Shown piece after piece: positions 36,901-44,983 of a DNA stretch of 45,980 bases (within the stretch, counting starts at the first letter, position 1; every line of letters begins with the position of its first letter). Both the position numbers and the translations under genes were made by a program. A model generated the notes under the pieces. That model saw only the letters and a program-made list of their open reading frames with translations. It searched no databases and was not told where the DNA came from. The stretch spans positions 1 through 45,980 of the forward strand of contig NZ_JAFQQZ010000001.1 of NCBI RefSeq assembly GCF_017410345.1, given 5' to 3'. The DNA comes from Methanobrevibacter sp. (GTDB lineage Archaea > Methanobacteriota > Methanobacteria > Methanobacteriales > Methanobacteriaceae).

Positions 36901-37812
36901 GGAATTATAGGTACCGTTTCTGCTTTTCAGGTAATTGTTTGCTATGATGTTTCCGCTGCATACCTCACCGTCAATAGGCATGAAATCTCCATTTCCATAG
37001 GCTGATTGATAGACCATATTGGTGTATTCTGACTCTATGTAATTGTCTCTGATCTCATTATATGATGAGGCTGTCATTGGAATTGTTGAGCTCAGTCCAG
37101 ATATCAAGGTATTGCTGATGATCTTATTGCAGCTTGCATTTGACATCATTATTGCAAAGCACTTGTGAACGCTTACATTTATCGTAGAGTTCGAAATCGT
37201 GTTGTTTGCAGAGTTTATGATGCTTATCCCAGACAAATAATAATTTGAACCTGTTATCTTCTCCTTTGTATTGATTATCTTAAGGTTATTCAATACGGAG
37301 CCGGAACTTCCTTCAACAAGACGAATCAGACAATTGGATAACTTATCCCCATCATCTGAAATGATATTTAACCGTTTGTTGATAGTGAATATCTTATTTG
37401 AGATACTTTTGATTTTAATTGTATCTCCGTCTTTCAAGGTTCCTGATTTGATCTTTCCATTGGAATCAAAGTAAGTTGAATAGCTTGAACTGTCTATTAT
37501 GATAGGTTCTGAAGCGGATATCTCATCTGCTTCCCTATTGCCAAGCTTCCTTGATTCCCTTGAACTTGCAATCTCATCATCCGAATCATCTGAATCGGTG
37601 ATTAGGTCTCCATCACTGATTTCATGATTGGAATCATCAATATTGCTATCCAAATCATCATTTGAATCGGATATGCCAATAGAATCATCAATTATGCTAT
37701 CCGATGCGTTTGTGACAAGATCGATATTGTCACTTGCACTGACTGCACTCAAGGATAAGAATAATATCACTATTAAAGCAAGAATAGAGGGCAATTTCAT
37801 TTTATTCGTCAT
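34000..37812 (-). CDS. adhesin-like surface protein with parallel beta-helix repeats and C-terminal anchor
   Basis: 1270-aa surface protein. A signal peptide (ILALIVILFLSLSAVSA, about residues 7-25) is followed by an acidic Asp/Ser-rich stretch. Two blocks of NosD-type beta-helix repeats (about 110-540 and 690-1090) have many IxNNxI/NxTISN turns. Between them a bacterial Ig-like domain (about 575-670) has DKYGNPISGQKVIFTL, SQGKASLQI and YAGNDDYNPS. Then come a Gly/Ser/Asn-rich linker and a final helix APVLIIIILLILACAAELI with a basic tail, which holds it in the membrane. This is the layout of Methanobrevibacter adhesin-like proteins, thought to bind other cells or glycans. The ATG at 37812 follows GGAGGTG. 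It has its own promoter but lies behind the ExbB-like gene and shares its upstream element with that operon. Confidence 0.87.
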   Translation of the reverse strand: MTNKMKLPSILALIVILFLSLSAVSASDNIDLVTNASDSIIDDSIGISDSNDDLDSNIDDSNHEISDGDLITDSDDSDDEIASSRESRKLGNREADEISASEPIIIDSSSYSTYFDSNGKIKSGTLKDGDTIKIKSISNKIFTINKRLNIISDDGDKLSNCLIRLVEGSSGSVLNNLKIINTKEKITGSNYYLSGISIINSANNTISNSTINVSVHKCFAIMMSNASCNKIISNTLISGLSSTIPMTASSYNEIRDNYIESEYTNMVYQSAYGNGDFMPIDGEVCSGNIIANNYLKSRNGTYNSYCYAIYLMQSASGNGAVIANNTIENAFYAIIVDAPNTLIYNNTISNVGGPAAILTTGSNITVSNNNISTERTDILDWNEDGNVVAIQNTGKNNIIANNTLKSVGSDSILNTGENVIIANNTIYTESANCINTTKSNAVIENNTLKGINSSGVIIFTSRLAENITIRNNDISTDKSAIVLRGNVSYTLVCDNRINVSGGSDAIAVLKYTNRNPITPSHNAIYNNTINGQIVNMTDPSEIERNDTDNGTDNGTSGGDSGTEGNYSDDKTNTGITIMDTTVVKGNYIDVFLKDKYGNPISGQKVIFTLQKKNYERITDSQGKASLQINANIGNYAMNISYAGNDDYNPSKISTKINVKRNQFIVTEDNFYTCFDENGYLKADYEDYELIFKGSFSDKRIILDKPVYLNSNGAKLLDSVIKIESDNVIVNGFKIINSNPGNAEDNHRFAILLDNVKNVNVTNNNIQLSSYDNGYGIYVSESSNCNIQNNTIKAKANALTFGIMLYDSNNNTLKSNNIFVNGTSKPHLYDSSIKVDSSISVDDNDAEGMVIPEVYKTYGIILFYSSSNDIGYNNINATSGVDKYYTAVQESTNSIVGIDLYYESSYNKVHNNNVNVTSKDPYLYGLGVLGAETGKRDQVSANNSFTDNNIHVNGTYYAAGIIAGYNSINTTMARNRISCTSNNVSYGAILEGADNTKFYKNNVTCNSRINYLVEGYDADGSRIYDNHIGYGDKALVVRGVSLYNSNNNRITNNSLPSLKPLIPRIVKEINRIWELKNPSSPLVFTADDIIYNSTNSPMIIRKNGTDYNILDLLDYEPTSHADVISPENQLFDDIGGKNNTFDNNKVRESNGGSSGSGSNGSNSGGNNSGSNNSNGESNGNGNGSTNSGEYSNVNGTSFNSDSNKDDGNGVGTSSSAPVSQSAAYNLNVDEDSAAARSLSLGGMNAPVLIIIILLILACAAELIKRSKRDIK

Positions 37813-37856
37813 TTCACCTCCATTCAAATTCTTATGAGTTATGTTTTATTGTGCAT

Positions 37857-37868
37857 ATTATATAAAAC
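37857..37868 (-). promoter_or_regulatory. TATA box of the adhesin gene
   Basis: GTTTTATATAAT on the minus strand lies 45-56 nt before the adhesin ATG and directly downstream of the shared 27-bp element. The predicted leader is about 25 nt. Confidence 0.5.
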
Positions 37869-37895
37869 TATCCAAATGACTTGAAAAAATATAAA
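37869..37895 (-). promoter_or_regulatory. shared upstream element, adhesin copy
   Basis: A 27-bp stretch matching 39989-40015 at 24 of 27 positions. Read on the plus strand both contain ACTTGAAAA followed by ATATAAA. It ends 56 nt before the adhesin start and lies just upstream of a TATA box, where an activator or repressor could act. Confidence 0.6.
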
Positions 37896-38014
37896 ATAAA
37901 GTTAAGATTAGTTGACAAAATAATAAAACAAGATTTAAAAACTGTTTTTGAAAAATAAGAAAAAAATAAAATTATTAGAAAATCTAAAAAAATAGCTATT
38001 GAATGATAGATTTT

Positions 38015-38665
38015 CTAATTCCTTTTAGACATGAAGTCCAATACCGCATCAGACAATACGTCCAAATTGGACAGATACTCCTCATACCATCTGTTCCTAA
38101 GCTTTGAGATGACATAAGCCACTGCACCTGATCCGATACCTACAACGGTTGTATCGAATGCCACAATCAATGATTGTGATAAGGTGTTCACATCCCCTGA
38201 ACCAAGGGCTGCAAGACCTGTTCCCAAAGGAATCAATGTACCCATAAGACCTAAGGTCGGTCCGATACGGGTGATGATGTCAGTCACTTCAAGGGACTTG
38301 TCTGTAAGGTTTTCCTCATTTTCAATCAGTTTTCGAGCGAATGCCTCTCTTGAAGCATCAGTCAGGTTCTCTGTGTTTGCTATCTTCACCAAAAGGTTCT
38401 TTTGAGCCTGTGGAAGTGGAGAGCCATTGATCTTTGCCTTCAATGAATCAACTGAATCTGAAGCTGACATGTCCAGAATCAGATTGGATACATCATCTAC
38501 AGAAACCCTTGTTCTTGAGGTGTATTCATAAATGAGTCCCCCTAAGGAAACCACTACAACCACTACAAAAATCAGCAGTATGATAACTACCGGTATCAAA
38601 AGACTTTGTGAAATCAAGTTGAGTCCAGTGGTTAGGAAGTCACCACCGGGAATTGCCATTGCCAT
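38015..38665 (-). CDS. MotA/TolQ/ExbB-family proton channel protein
   Basis: 216-aa inner-membrane protein homologous to ExbB/TolQ/MotA, which with an ExbD/TolR/MotB partner forms a proton-driven motor unit. One helix is near the N-terminus (about 18-48), a cytoplasmic domain follows, and the conserved pair of C-terminal helices is IGPTLGLMGTLIPLGTGLAALGSGD and LIVAFDTTVVGIGSGAVAYVISKL with the family's Gly/Thr pattern. The ATG has an AGGTGAT site. It is third in the order DUF2149 protein, seven-helix protein, this gene, adhesin. What the motor drives is unknown. Confidence 0.88.
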   Translation of the reverse strand: MAMAIPGGDFLTTGLNLISQSLLIPVVIILLIFVVVVVVSLGGLIYEYTSRTRVSVDDVSNLILDMSASDSVDSLKAKINGSPLPQAQKNLLVKIANTENLTDASREAFARKLIENEENLTDKSLEVTDIITRIGPTLGLMGTLIPLGTGLAALGSGDVNTLSQSLIVAFDTTVVGIGSGAVAYVISKLRNRWYEEYLSNLDVLSDAVLDFMSKRN

Positions 38666-38768
38666 TAAATCACCTATAAATAAATATTAATAAATTTTGA
38701 ATAATCTTTAAGTTTTTAAATAAATAAATTTTTCAATCTTTTTAAGATATTTTTTTCTTCATATTGAA

Positions 38769-39500
38769 TTATTTTAACCTATTGTTTCTCTTTTTAAACA
38801 AGACTCCAATGCCAAAGCAAACAACTAATAGGACCAAAAGAACCATTCCTACATTCATTGGCATTAAAGTGAGTTGAGTGGATGGATATTCCAATACCTG
38901 ACTTATTGTAGGTATTAAAAATCCAAATACTATGAATATGAATGCGAAGATCACCATCATGCTTCCATATATTATCGGATACTCTGTAATTCGGTAATCT
39001 TCAATGAAATCTGAAAATCTGTAAGCGATAATGCTTATGATTATCAATAAGAGAGCTATGATAATAGCCAAATGAACTGTTGTGACAGTAAGTGAGAAAT
39101 TGGCCGTATCGAATATGAAGCTTGGAGACAATGCAGCTGAAGACAATATGAACAATCCATAGGAGACTGGTATGAAGTCCAGATACAACAAACCCTTTAG
39201 TACATTATCGTATTTATGTTCTTTTTCCCAATAATAGAATGTCAATATTCCAAGTGCTAATGAAATGATTGCCATCACCATATAGAAAAAGAAATTATTC
39301 ACTGTCAAGCCGATTACAGCCTCATAAAAGGGGCTCAATGCAATGATTATTATGGCAATTATCAATGAAATGAGAACTATGATAATGCTGTGCCTTCTCA
39401 AATCGTACTTGAAGAATTCAGACAGCAAGCCAGTTCCAATTGCCAATAATAGGACTGCAGCGAGAATAATTGCTCCAAATAAGCTAACCAATAAATTCAT
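38769..39500 (-). CDS. multi-helix membrane protein (probably DUF2162-like) of the ExbBD-like module
   Basis: 243-aa integral membrane protein with about seven hydrophobic helices spread over the whole chain and no soluble domain. It lies between the ExbD-like and ExbB-like genes with gaps of 72 and 103 nt, so it is part of the same unit. Its size and place fit the DUF2162 'predicted transporter' proteins that, as I recall, accompany MotA/TolQ and DUF2149 genes in methanogens, but I assign it by context more than by motif. It could be the channel or carrier whose conformation the proton motor drives. Confidence 0.65.
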   Translation of the reverse strand: MNLLVSLFGAIILAAVLLLAIGTGLLSEFFKYDLRRHSIIIVLISLIIAIIIIALSPFYEAVIGLTVNNFFFYMVMAIISLALGILTFYYWEKEHKYDNVLKGLLYLDFIPVSYGLFILSSAALSPSFIFDTANFSLTVTTVHLAIIIALLLIIISIIAYRFSDFIEDYRITEYPIIYGSMMVIFAFIFIVFGFLIPTISQVLEYPSTQLTLMPMNVGMVLLVLLVVCFGIGVLFKKRNNRLK

Positions 39501-39572
39501 TCTATCACAAAATTAAATAATAGCAGAAGAGATAATGATCTAATTTAAATAAATATCCAAATCTTAATTAAA

Positions 39573-39905
39573 TTATCCTTCCACCATAATCAGATTACCC
39601 GTTTTCGAATCCTTATATACCTTTCCCTGTTCCACATAACCTTCTCCAGAGCTGTTTGAAGTGTCTGGAGTTTCATTCAACTTTTCACCTTGTGTCACAT
39701 TGGTGATCTCCTTGATTGACTCCATGGTTTCCTGCCGCTCCTCTGGAGACATGTCACTAAAGATAACGCTTTGCAAGTTCCAGCCGATTACGGCAAAGAT
39801 CAGGAATCCGAGAGCAAGAACAAGCATAGCATCCACAAGGTTTGTGGTTCCAGCCATAGGATCCTCTTCCTGTCGTGACCGACGTCTAGATTTCTTTCTA
39901 ACCAT
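39573..39905 (-). CDS. DUF2149-like protein, ExbD/TolR-like
   Basis: 110-aa protein with a basic N-terminus (RKKSRRRSRQEEDP), one transmembrane helix (about 22-45; TTNLVDAMLVLALGFLIFAV) and an extracellular tail of about 65 residues. The aspartate in NLVDAMLVLALGFL takes the place of the proton-carrying Asp in the single helix of ExbD/TolR (compare IDVMLVLLIIFM). This and the neighbouring ExbB-like gene make a proton-motor stator partner likely. The tail is shorter than that of ExbD. The ATG follows AGAAGG. First gene of the module, with the shared 27-bp element upstream. Confidence 0.78.
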   Translation of the reverse strand: MVRKKSRRRSRQEEDPMAGTTNLVDAMLVLALGFLIFAVIGWNLQSVIFSDMSPEERQETMESIKEITNVTQGEKLNETPDTSNSSGEGYVEQGKVYKDSKTGNLIMVEG

Positions 39906-39988
39906 ATAAAACCTTCTTAGAAAATCAAAATAATTATTTGAAAAATTAAAATTCTATTTATAGATTTCATTATAATATATAATAAATT

Positions 39989-40015
39989 TATCTAAATTAC
40001 TTGAAAAGATATAAA
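39989..40015 (-). promoter_or_regulatory. shared upstream element, ExbBD-like operon copy
   Basis: Partner of the element at 37869-37895 (24/27 identical). It ends 83 nt before the DUF2149 start and is followed on the minus strand by AATTTATTATATATT, a probable TATA region. The match of two separate promoters in the same locus argues for common control. Confidence 0.6.
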
Positions 40016-40079
40016 GTGAAATTTAAAAAAAAAGGCTTAAAAGAACTAAGAAAAAAATAAAAAATTTCAAAAGACTGAA

Positions 40080-41183
40080 TCAATCATCCAATACATAATC
40101 TAGAATACGCTTGCTTGAAAACTCATCAAAATAATCAAATTGGAAATTAGCAAACCTCTCCAAGTTCTTCATATTGAAATCCTCATTTTTGATTACATCA
40201 ATCAGCTCATCAGTATTCTGAACTATGTTTCCCGGAACGCTTTTTCTATAATCAAAGTAGAATCCCCTTTCCTTTTCAAGATAATTGTCCAGATCATAGA
40301 CAAACAGGATGATTGGCTTTTTCAGCAATGTATACTCCACCATCACTGAAGAGTAATCTGTGATCAATATGTCAGAAATCAAGAATAGCTTCTGTTCATC
40401 CTTATACTCTGTGAAATTAACGATATTATATGTTTGGCTTAATTCATCCAAATCTATCTGATAGTCCTTATCGGTGAACTTATTGTAATTTGGATGCAAC
40501 TTAATGCATAGTATGTATTCGTCACCTAATTCCTCAATGAACTGTTCAACGTCAAAGTAATTGAAAACGGCATTATATTTTGGATGTTCCCTAAAGGTTG
40601 GTGCATAAAGAACTATTTTCTTACCTCTAAGATTAGGATAGTCCTTTTCAAACTCAGCTTTTAGGTTAGAGATGAATTTCTCATCCAAATGTTCCTTAGA
40701 GTAGAAATCGTTTCTAGGAATTCCAAGTGGGATGACCTTTGACTTGTCTATTGCAAAATTGCGAGCATATATATCCACCACATTCTTGGAACTTACAAAC
40801 AGATTAGTTATCTTATTTGAAAACTTAAGCATGACCTTCTTCTCATTGTCTTCCAATAGGTCATAGCCGAATTTCTTGAACAATCCTGTTCCATGCCATA
40901 ATTGGATTAATTTTGCTTTCTTATGAAATCTCATAAAGGCTATTGCAAAGAAGTTATCTGTTAAGAAAACGTATTTAGAAGTTGCAAGCAGTTTCATGTT
41001 GGACAATGAAAACTGATCCTTTGGAATGAAATGATATTCATACTTTTCCCCTTTGGAAGTTTCTCTTCCTTTTAGCTCATCTGCCAAAAAGCGCAAATTG
41101 CTCTCAAATGAAGCGTTTTTGGTAGTTATGAAGGAAACCCTATTGGATTTTAGTGGAAAAATTCTAAATAAATTAAAAATCAT
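40080..41183 (-). CDS. TagF-like CDP-glycerol glycerophosphotransferase
   Basis: 367-aa enzyme of the family that transfers glycerol phosphate (or ribitol phosphate) from its CDP form to a growing chain, as in teichoic acid synthesis. Signature parts are LIQLWHGTGLFKKFG near residue 93 with the catalytic His97, APTFREHPKYNA, CIKLHPNY and ILITDYSSVMVEYTLLKKPIILFVYD near 272. The length corresponds to the catalytic domain alone. It sits 103 nt downstream of the GT2-TagF fusion. Methanobacteriales have pseudomurein and no classical teichoic acid, so the acceptor is probably another surface glycan; that is inference. Confidence 0.87.
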   Translation of the reverse strand: MIFNLFRIFPLKSNRVSFITTKNASFESNLRFLADELKGRETSKGEKYEYHFIPKDQFSLSNMKLLATSKYVFLTDNFFAIAFMRFHKKAKLIQLWHGTGLFKKFGYDLLEDNEKKVMLKFSNKITNLFVSSKNVVDIYARNFAIDKSKVIPLGIPRNDFYSKEHLDEKFISNLKAEFEKDYPNLRGKKIVLYAPTFREHPKYNAVFNYFDVEQFIEELGDEYILCIKLHPNYNKFTDKDYQIDLDELSQTYNIVNFTEYKDEQKLFLISDILITDYSSVMVEYTLLKKPIILFVYDLDNYLEKERGFYFDYRKSVPGNIVQNTDELIDVIKNEDFNMKNLERFANFQFDYFDEFSSKRILDYVLDD

Positions 41184-41286
41184 TCCATAAATTCTATGTT
41201 TAATGTAAATTTTAACAACTCCTAAAACTATATTTTGAATATATAATTTAATTATTTAGATAAAGTTTAATAAAAATTTCTATATT

Positions 41287-44169
41287 TCAATAATATTTAT
41301 CCAAGTCCAAAAGCTCTTTAAAGACTCTCTTACAGTTATTTTTATCTTTATATTTAAAGAAATCATCCACTCTTTCCTTATACAAATCTTCCATTTGACA
41401 ATTAGAATCAACATAATTCTTTATATTATTAATTAAATCATCATATCCCTTTACTACAGGCCCGAATCCCATTTCATCATATTTGAAGTATCCGTTTTCA
41501 CTGTCAAAGTGATAGTCGTTATCATAATGGTAATAGATCAATGGCTTCTTAAGATATGCGAAGTCAAATGAGACAGAAGAGAAATCTGTAATTATCAATG
41601 AGGAATGATTGAAGATGTCACTGTATCTTCTTGAAGTGTACCCTTCATAATCCTTATTCAAATCCTTCAAATCAAAATCCACTCTTCTATCCTTATCAAA
41701 CAGCTTTATGAACTTATTTAAATTAGGGTGTGGCTTAAAGACTAATTTATAATTATTCTCCTCCAAATAATCAAGTAAATCCTTATCATTAATTAGTTCA
41801 TTAAAAGTCTTGAAGAAATTGGACTGCTTAAACTCATCATCACTAAAGTTATGATACTGCCTTCTCCAGGTAGGCATCACAATGATTTCCCTTTTATCCT
41901 CAAGAGACTCCAAATAGTCAAATCTTGGGAATCCTAAGACCTTTACTATATTTTCACTGTAGCCATAATTAGAGCTTAAGAAAGATTCTTTCTCATAATC
42001 AGATACTGTAAGCAATAGACTTAAGTTTTTTTCATAGCTGTTTAACCATGAAGAGACATCATCCTTTGTGACTCCATGCTGAAGGAAGACTGTCTTAGAT
42101 TTGATCAATCCTGCAAGATGAGGATAATTTCCCCAAAACGGATAAATGATATTGTTGTCAGGATGGGAAGAAATAATCAACTCTGCATACATTGAATAAA
42201 GCCTATGCTTCAATGATTTATAAGGGATTACCTTGCCTATCTTTTTGATTTCCTCATATTCCTTGCTTGGCTTATCAAGTCCAAGCAACTTCTTAATCTT
42301 ATCCTTATTGGAACTTGCAATATATTCATTTTCCAAACTCAACATATTCTCATAATGGCTTGAAGATTTCTCCAAAGTGAAATAGACCTTAATCTTTCTT
42401 AAATCATTTAATTCCCCTTTGGAAATGTCTAATTTATCAATTTCATTATCATCTAAATTCTTAATCTTATTGATATACTTGAATAACTGCAATCCATTGT
42501 CATCTGCAGAATATGGCAGATCCATCAATATCCATATTCTCTTGTTTCTAAGGAACGGATAGGACAATAAATATAATCCTCTTAAGACAAAGCCTGTACG
42601 CCATCCTTCTCTTTTTTGACTGAATATGTTTCTTAAAGTGTGCAATTGATTCTTCAATGAACTGAAGGAAGTCCTTTTCTCAACCAAAATGGAGTTTCCT
42701 TGGTCATAGGAAATGTAATCCTTAGATACTTTGAATTCTGAAATCCTTGATAGTCTTGAAGTCAAGTTATAGTCTATCAATAAGTCTTCATCAAGGATCC
42801 CCAAATCAGAATATGAATCATTAAGTTCTGCTCTAAATGAAATTTTTGTATTATTATCTTTCATTGGAATCTTAACTTCAAAATTGTGATTGTGTCCATA
42901 ATTGAAATTCAGTGAATAATTGTCCCTTTGAGGGAAATTAAGCTTTTTGGAGTCTATTATAACATCATCATTCACCACAGCTTGAACATTAAGTTCCTTA
43001 TTGAATAAGCTTGTAATCATACCAGATATGTATAATTCACTTGGATTCTTGAATTCAAAATTGTCAATATAAACTGTATTAAGAGATAATTTCTTAATTA
43101 ATGAATCCAATTCTCTTTTACTAATTTTGGGAACTATATTGTTTTCATTTTCCAAGAACTTCTCATCAATTTCCTGAATATTGAATGTCTTTGTATCCAA
43201 ATAATCCCAACCAAAGTACTTTAACAAGACAATATGTGCCTTCAGTGTGGATGGAATGGACCTTTGTTCCAATATCACCTCATCTCCAATGTAATATAGG
43301 AGTGAGAAGATCTTTTCATAAAGCTCCTTAATTTCCTCTTCATTTAAAAGATTGCTTACGTCCTTTATCTCCAAAATCCATTGAAGGTCATACATGATTA
43401 CATTTTGAATGAATTCAGGAACTTCATTGTACATTCTTAATGAATCATCAATCAATTTAAAGAAATAATTGTCAATGCGTGTAGTGAAATAAGACTTATT
43501 GTTTGCAGAGTTGGATATAAGTGAGTTTTCAACATCATTCTTTCTGTAATGATACTCGCAGTCAGACAAAACACCATATTTTGGATTTTCTAAAAACAGT
43601 TGATTCATGAGTAATGCATCCTCAGATACAGTGAGGTTTTCATTGAAGTTTTTGCCCTCCAATTTAGAGTATCGAATAAATGAAGAAGCGGCTGATAATT
43701 GTATATGGTCAGGCTCTTCAATTAAGTTTACGACACCATTCCTTTCAAATTTGAAATTCAATGGATGATTTCCTCTTTTGTAACCGAAGAAATGTATAGG
43801 GATTGATACAATATCAATGTTTTCGTTATTTTCAAAGAAATCATAAACCTTTTCAAAGGCATTTTTAGAAATATAATCATCACTGTCCAGAAAGTTGACA
43901 TATTTTCCTTCAACCTCACCTAATCCTCTATTTCTTGTGAAGGCTGGACCCATATTTTTTTCATTGCTGATTAGCTTGATGTTATTTGGATACTTTTCCA
44001 CATAGGATTCGCAAATGGATTTGGTGTTATCCTGGCTTGCATCATTTACGATAATAATTTGAAGGTTATCCTTAAATCCTATGGATTGTTTTATGATTGA
44101 ATCCAAGGATTCTTCTATGTATTTTTCAGCGTTATAAGCTGCCATCACAACTGAAAATATGAATGTCAA
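41287..44169 (-). CDS. bifunctional GT2 glycosyltransferase / TagF-like glycerophosphotransferase
   Basis: 960-aa fusion. Residues 1-~240 are a family 2 glycosyltransferase (FSVVMAAYNAEKYIEESLDSI, VNDASQDNT, and the metal-binding LDSDD at 94-98). The middle (about 345-510) is beta-rich and unassigned. Residues ~540-955 are the CDP-glycerol transferase domain (IYPFWGNYPHLAGL, VFLQHGVTKDD, MPTWRRQYH, FKPHPNLNKF, IITDFSSVSFDFAYLKKPLIYY). Such fusions occur in bacterial capsule and wall polymer clusters. The start is TTG with AGGAG eight nt upstream. With the TagF-like gene it probably builds a sugar/glycerol-phosphate surface polymer on the inner membrane face. Nucleotide-sugar specificity is unknown. 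Confidence 0.87.
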   Translation of the reverse strand: MTFIFSVVMAAYNAEKYIEESLDSIIKQSIGFKDNLQIIIVNDASQDNTKSICESYVEKYPNNIKLISNEKNMGPAFTRNRGLGEVEGKYVNFLDSDDYISKNAFEKVYDFFENNENIDIVSIPIHFFGYKRGNHPLNFKFERNGVVNLIEEPDHIQLSAASSFIRYSKLEGKNFNENLTVSEDALLMNQLFLENPKYGVLSDCEYHYRKNDVENSLISNSANNKSYFTTRIDNYFFKLIDDSLRMYNEVPEFIQNVIMYDLQWILEIKDVSNLLNEEEIKELYEKIFSLLYYIGDEVILEQRSIPSTLKAHIVLLKYFGWDYLDTKTFNIQEIDEKFLENENNIVPKISKRELDSLIKKLSLNTVYIDNFEFKNPSELYISGMITSLFNKELNVQAVVNDDVIIDSKKLNFPQRDNYSLNFNYGHNHNFEVKIPMKDNNTKISFRAELNDSYSDLGILDEDLLIDYNLTSRLSRISEFKVSKDYISYDQGNSILVEKRTSFSSLKNQLHTLRNIFSQKREGWRTGFVLRGLYLLSYPFLRNKRIWILMDLPYSADDNGLQLFKYINKIKNLDDNEIDKLDISKGELNDLRKIKVYFTLEKSSSHYENMLSLENEYIASSNKDKIKKLLGLDKPSKEYEEIKKIGKVIPYKSLKHRLYSMYAELIISSHPDNNIIYPFWGNYPHLAGLIKSKTVFLQHGVTKDDVSSWLNSYEKNLSLLLTVSDYEKESFLSSNYGYSENIVKVLGFPRFDYLESLEDKREIIVMPTWRRQYHNFSDDEFKQSNFFKTFNELINDKDLLDYLEENNYKLVFKPHPNLNKFIKLFDKDRRVDFDLKDLNKDYEGYTSRRYSDIFNHSSLIITDFSSVSFDFAYLKKPLIYYHYDNDYHFDSENGYFKYDEMGFGPVVKGYDDLINNIKNYVDSNCQMEDLYKERVDDFFKYKDKNNCKRVFKELLDLDKYY

Positions 44170-44315
44170 ATTATTATCTCCTTTTAATGATTTGAAAAAA
44201 AGTCTTTAAAGTTTTTAAATAGTTTTTATATAATCTATATATTTTAAAAATATAAATAGATAACTTAAAAATTAAATACTAAAAATCATAAAATATTAAA
44301 TTAGGTGAAAAAATA

Positions 44316-44867
44316 ATGAAAAAACTATATATTTTATTATTGAGTTTAATTCTTATTTACATGTGTGTCAATATCGCATATACCATGTATAATCCAGAAA
44401 AAGGATTTACAAGCATATTGGGCCATGAGGAAGAGCAGATTGTAGACAACAATACAATAACCTTTGGTTCAAGTGCATTTGCAAGATTAGAGAATTTTGA
44501 AAACAATAGCGTTGTCAGCAATGCAGTAAGCTTAGTGGATTCAGGACAAAATCTGACTATAGATGTCAGTGAAATAGATGATTCACTATCATTGCCAGAT
44601 ACTGTGAATGACTTATTGGCAAATGATCCTGCAATTACTTCCAATCAAACTCTTGATCAGAATGGAGTGACTGTTTACTACCTATATGAAGAGGGGTCCG
44701 GTTCATACAATGCTAATATTTACTTCAATAAGAATGGACACAATTACTTGATTAGTGGAAATAATATTAGCTATAGTGGCAGTGATTACTTCATTAATAA
44801 TTGTAAAAACATTATTAATTCCATGGATTTAAAAAAAGAGGAAAGTGGTGGATTTAGTAAATGGTGA
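44316..44867 (+). CDS. small membrane-anchored exported protein, unknown function
   Basis: 183-aa protein with one N-terminal hydrophobic helix (LYILLLSLILIYMCVNIAYTM, residues 4-24) acting as signal or anchor, then a soluble outer domain rich in Asn, Ser and Asp with several NxS/T sites. A predicted mixed alpha/beta pattern ends in NNCKNIINSMD. I recognise no family. The ATG has an excellent AGGTGA site and TATA-like DNA upstream, and it diverges from the GT2-TagF gene. Placement beside surface polymer genes suggests an envelope role, but that is context only. Confidence 0.7.
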   Translation: MKKLYILLLSLILIYMCVNIAYTMYNPEKGFTSILGHEEEQIVDNNTITFGSSAFARLENFENNSVVSNAVSLVDSGQNLTIDVSEIDDSLSLPDTVNDLLANDPAITSNQTLDQNGVTVYYLYEEGSGSYNANIYFNKNGHNYLISGNNISYSGSDYFINNCKNIINSMDLKKEESGGFSKW

Positions 44868-44983
44868 TTGGAGTTTTAGATATTTTATTTAACCTTTCAT
44901 CCACATCATTAAATTTTTTTGATTATTCTTTTCAGTTCCATTAAATAATCTAAAATTCAAGAATTATACATTAAAACATAGAT

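Noticed and set aside
34000-37812. NosD, the periplasmic copper-processing protein of nitrous oxide reductase.
   Set aside because: Only the beta-helix repeat type is shared. The signal peptide, Ig-like domain, linker and membrane anchor fit adhesin-like proteins, and no nos gene is nearby.
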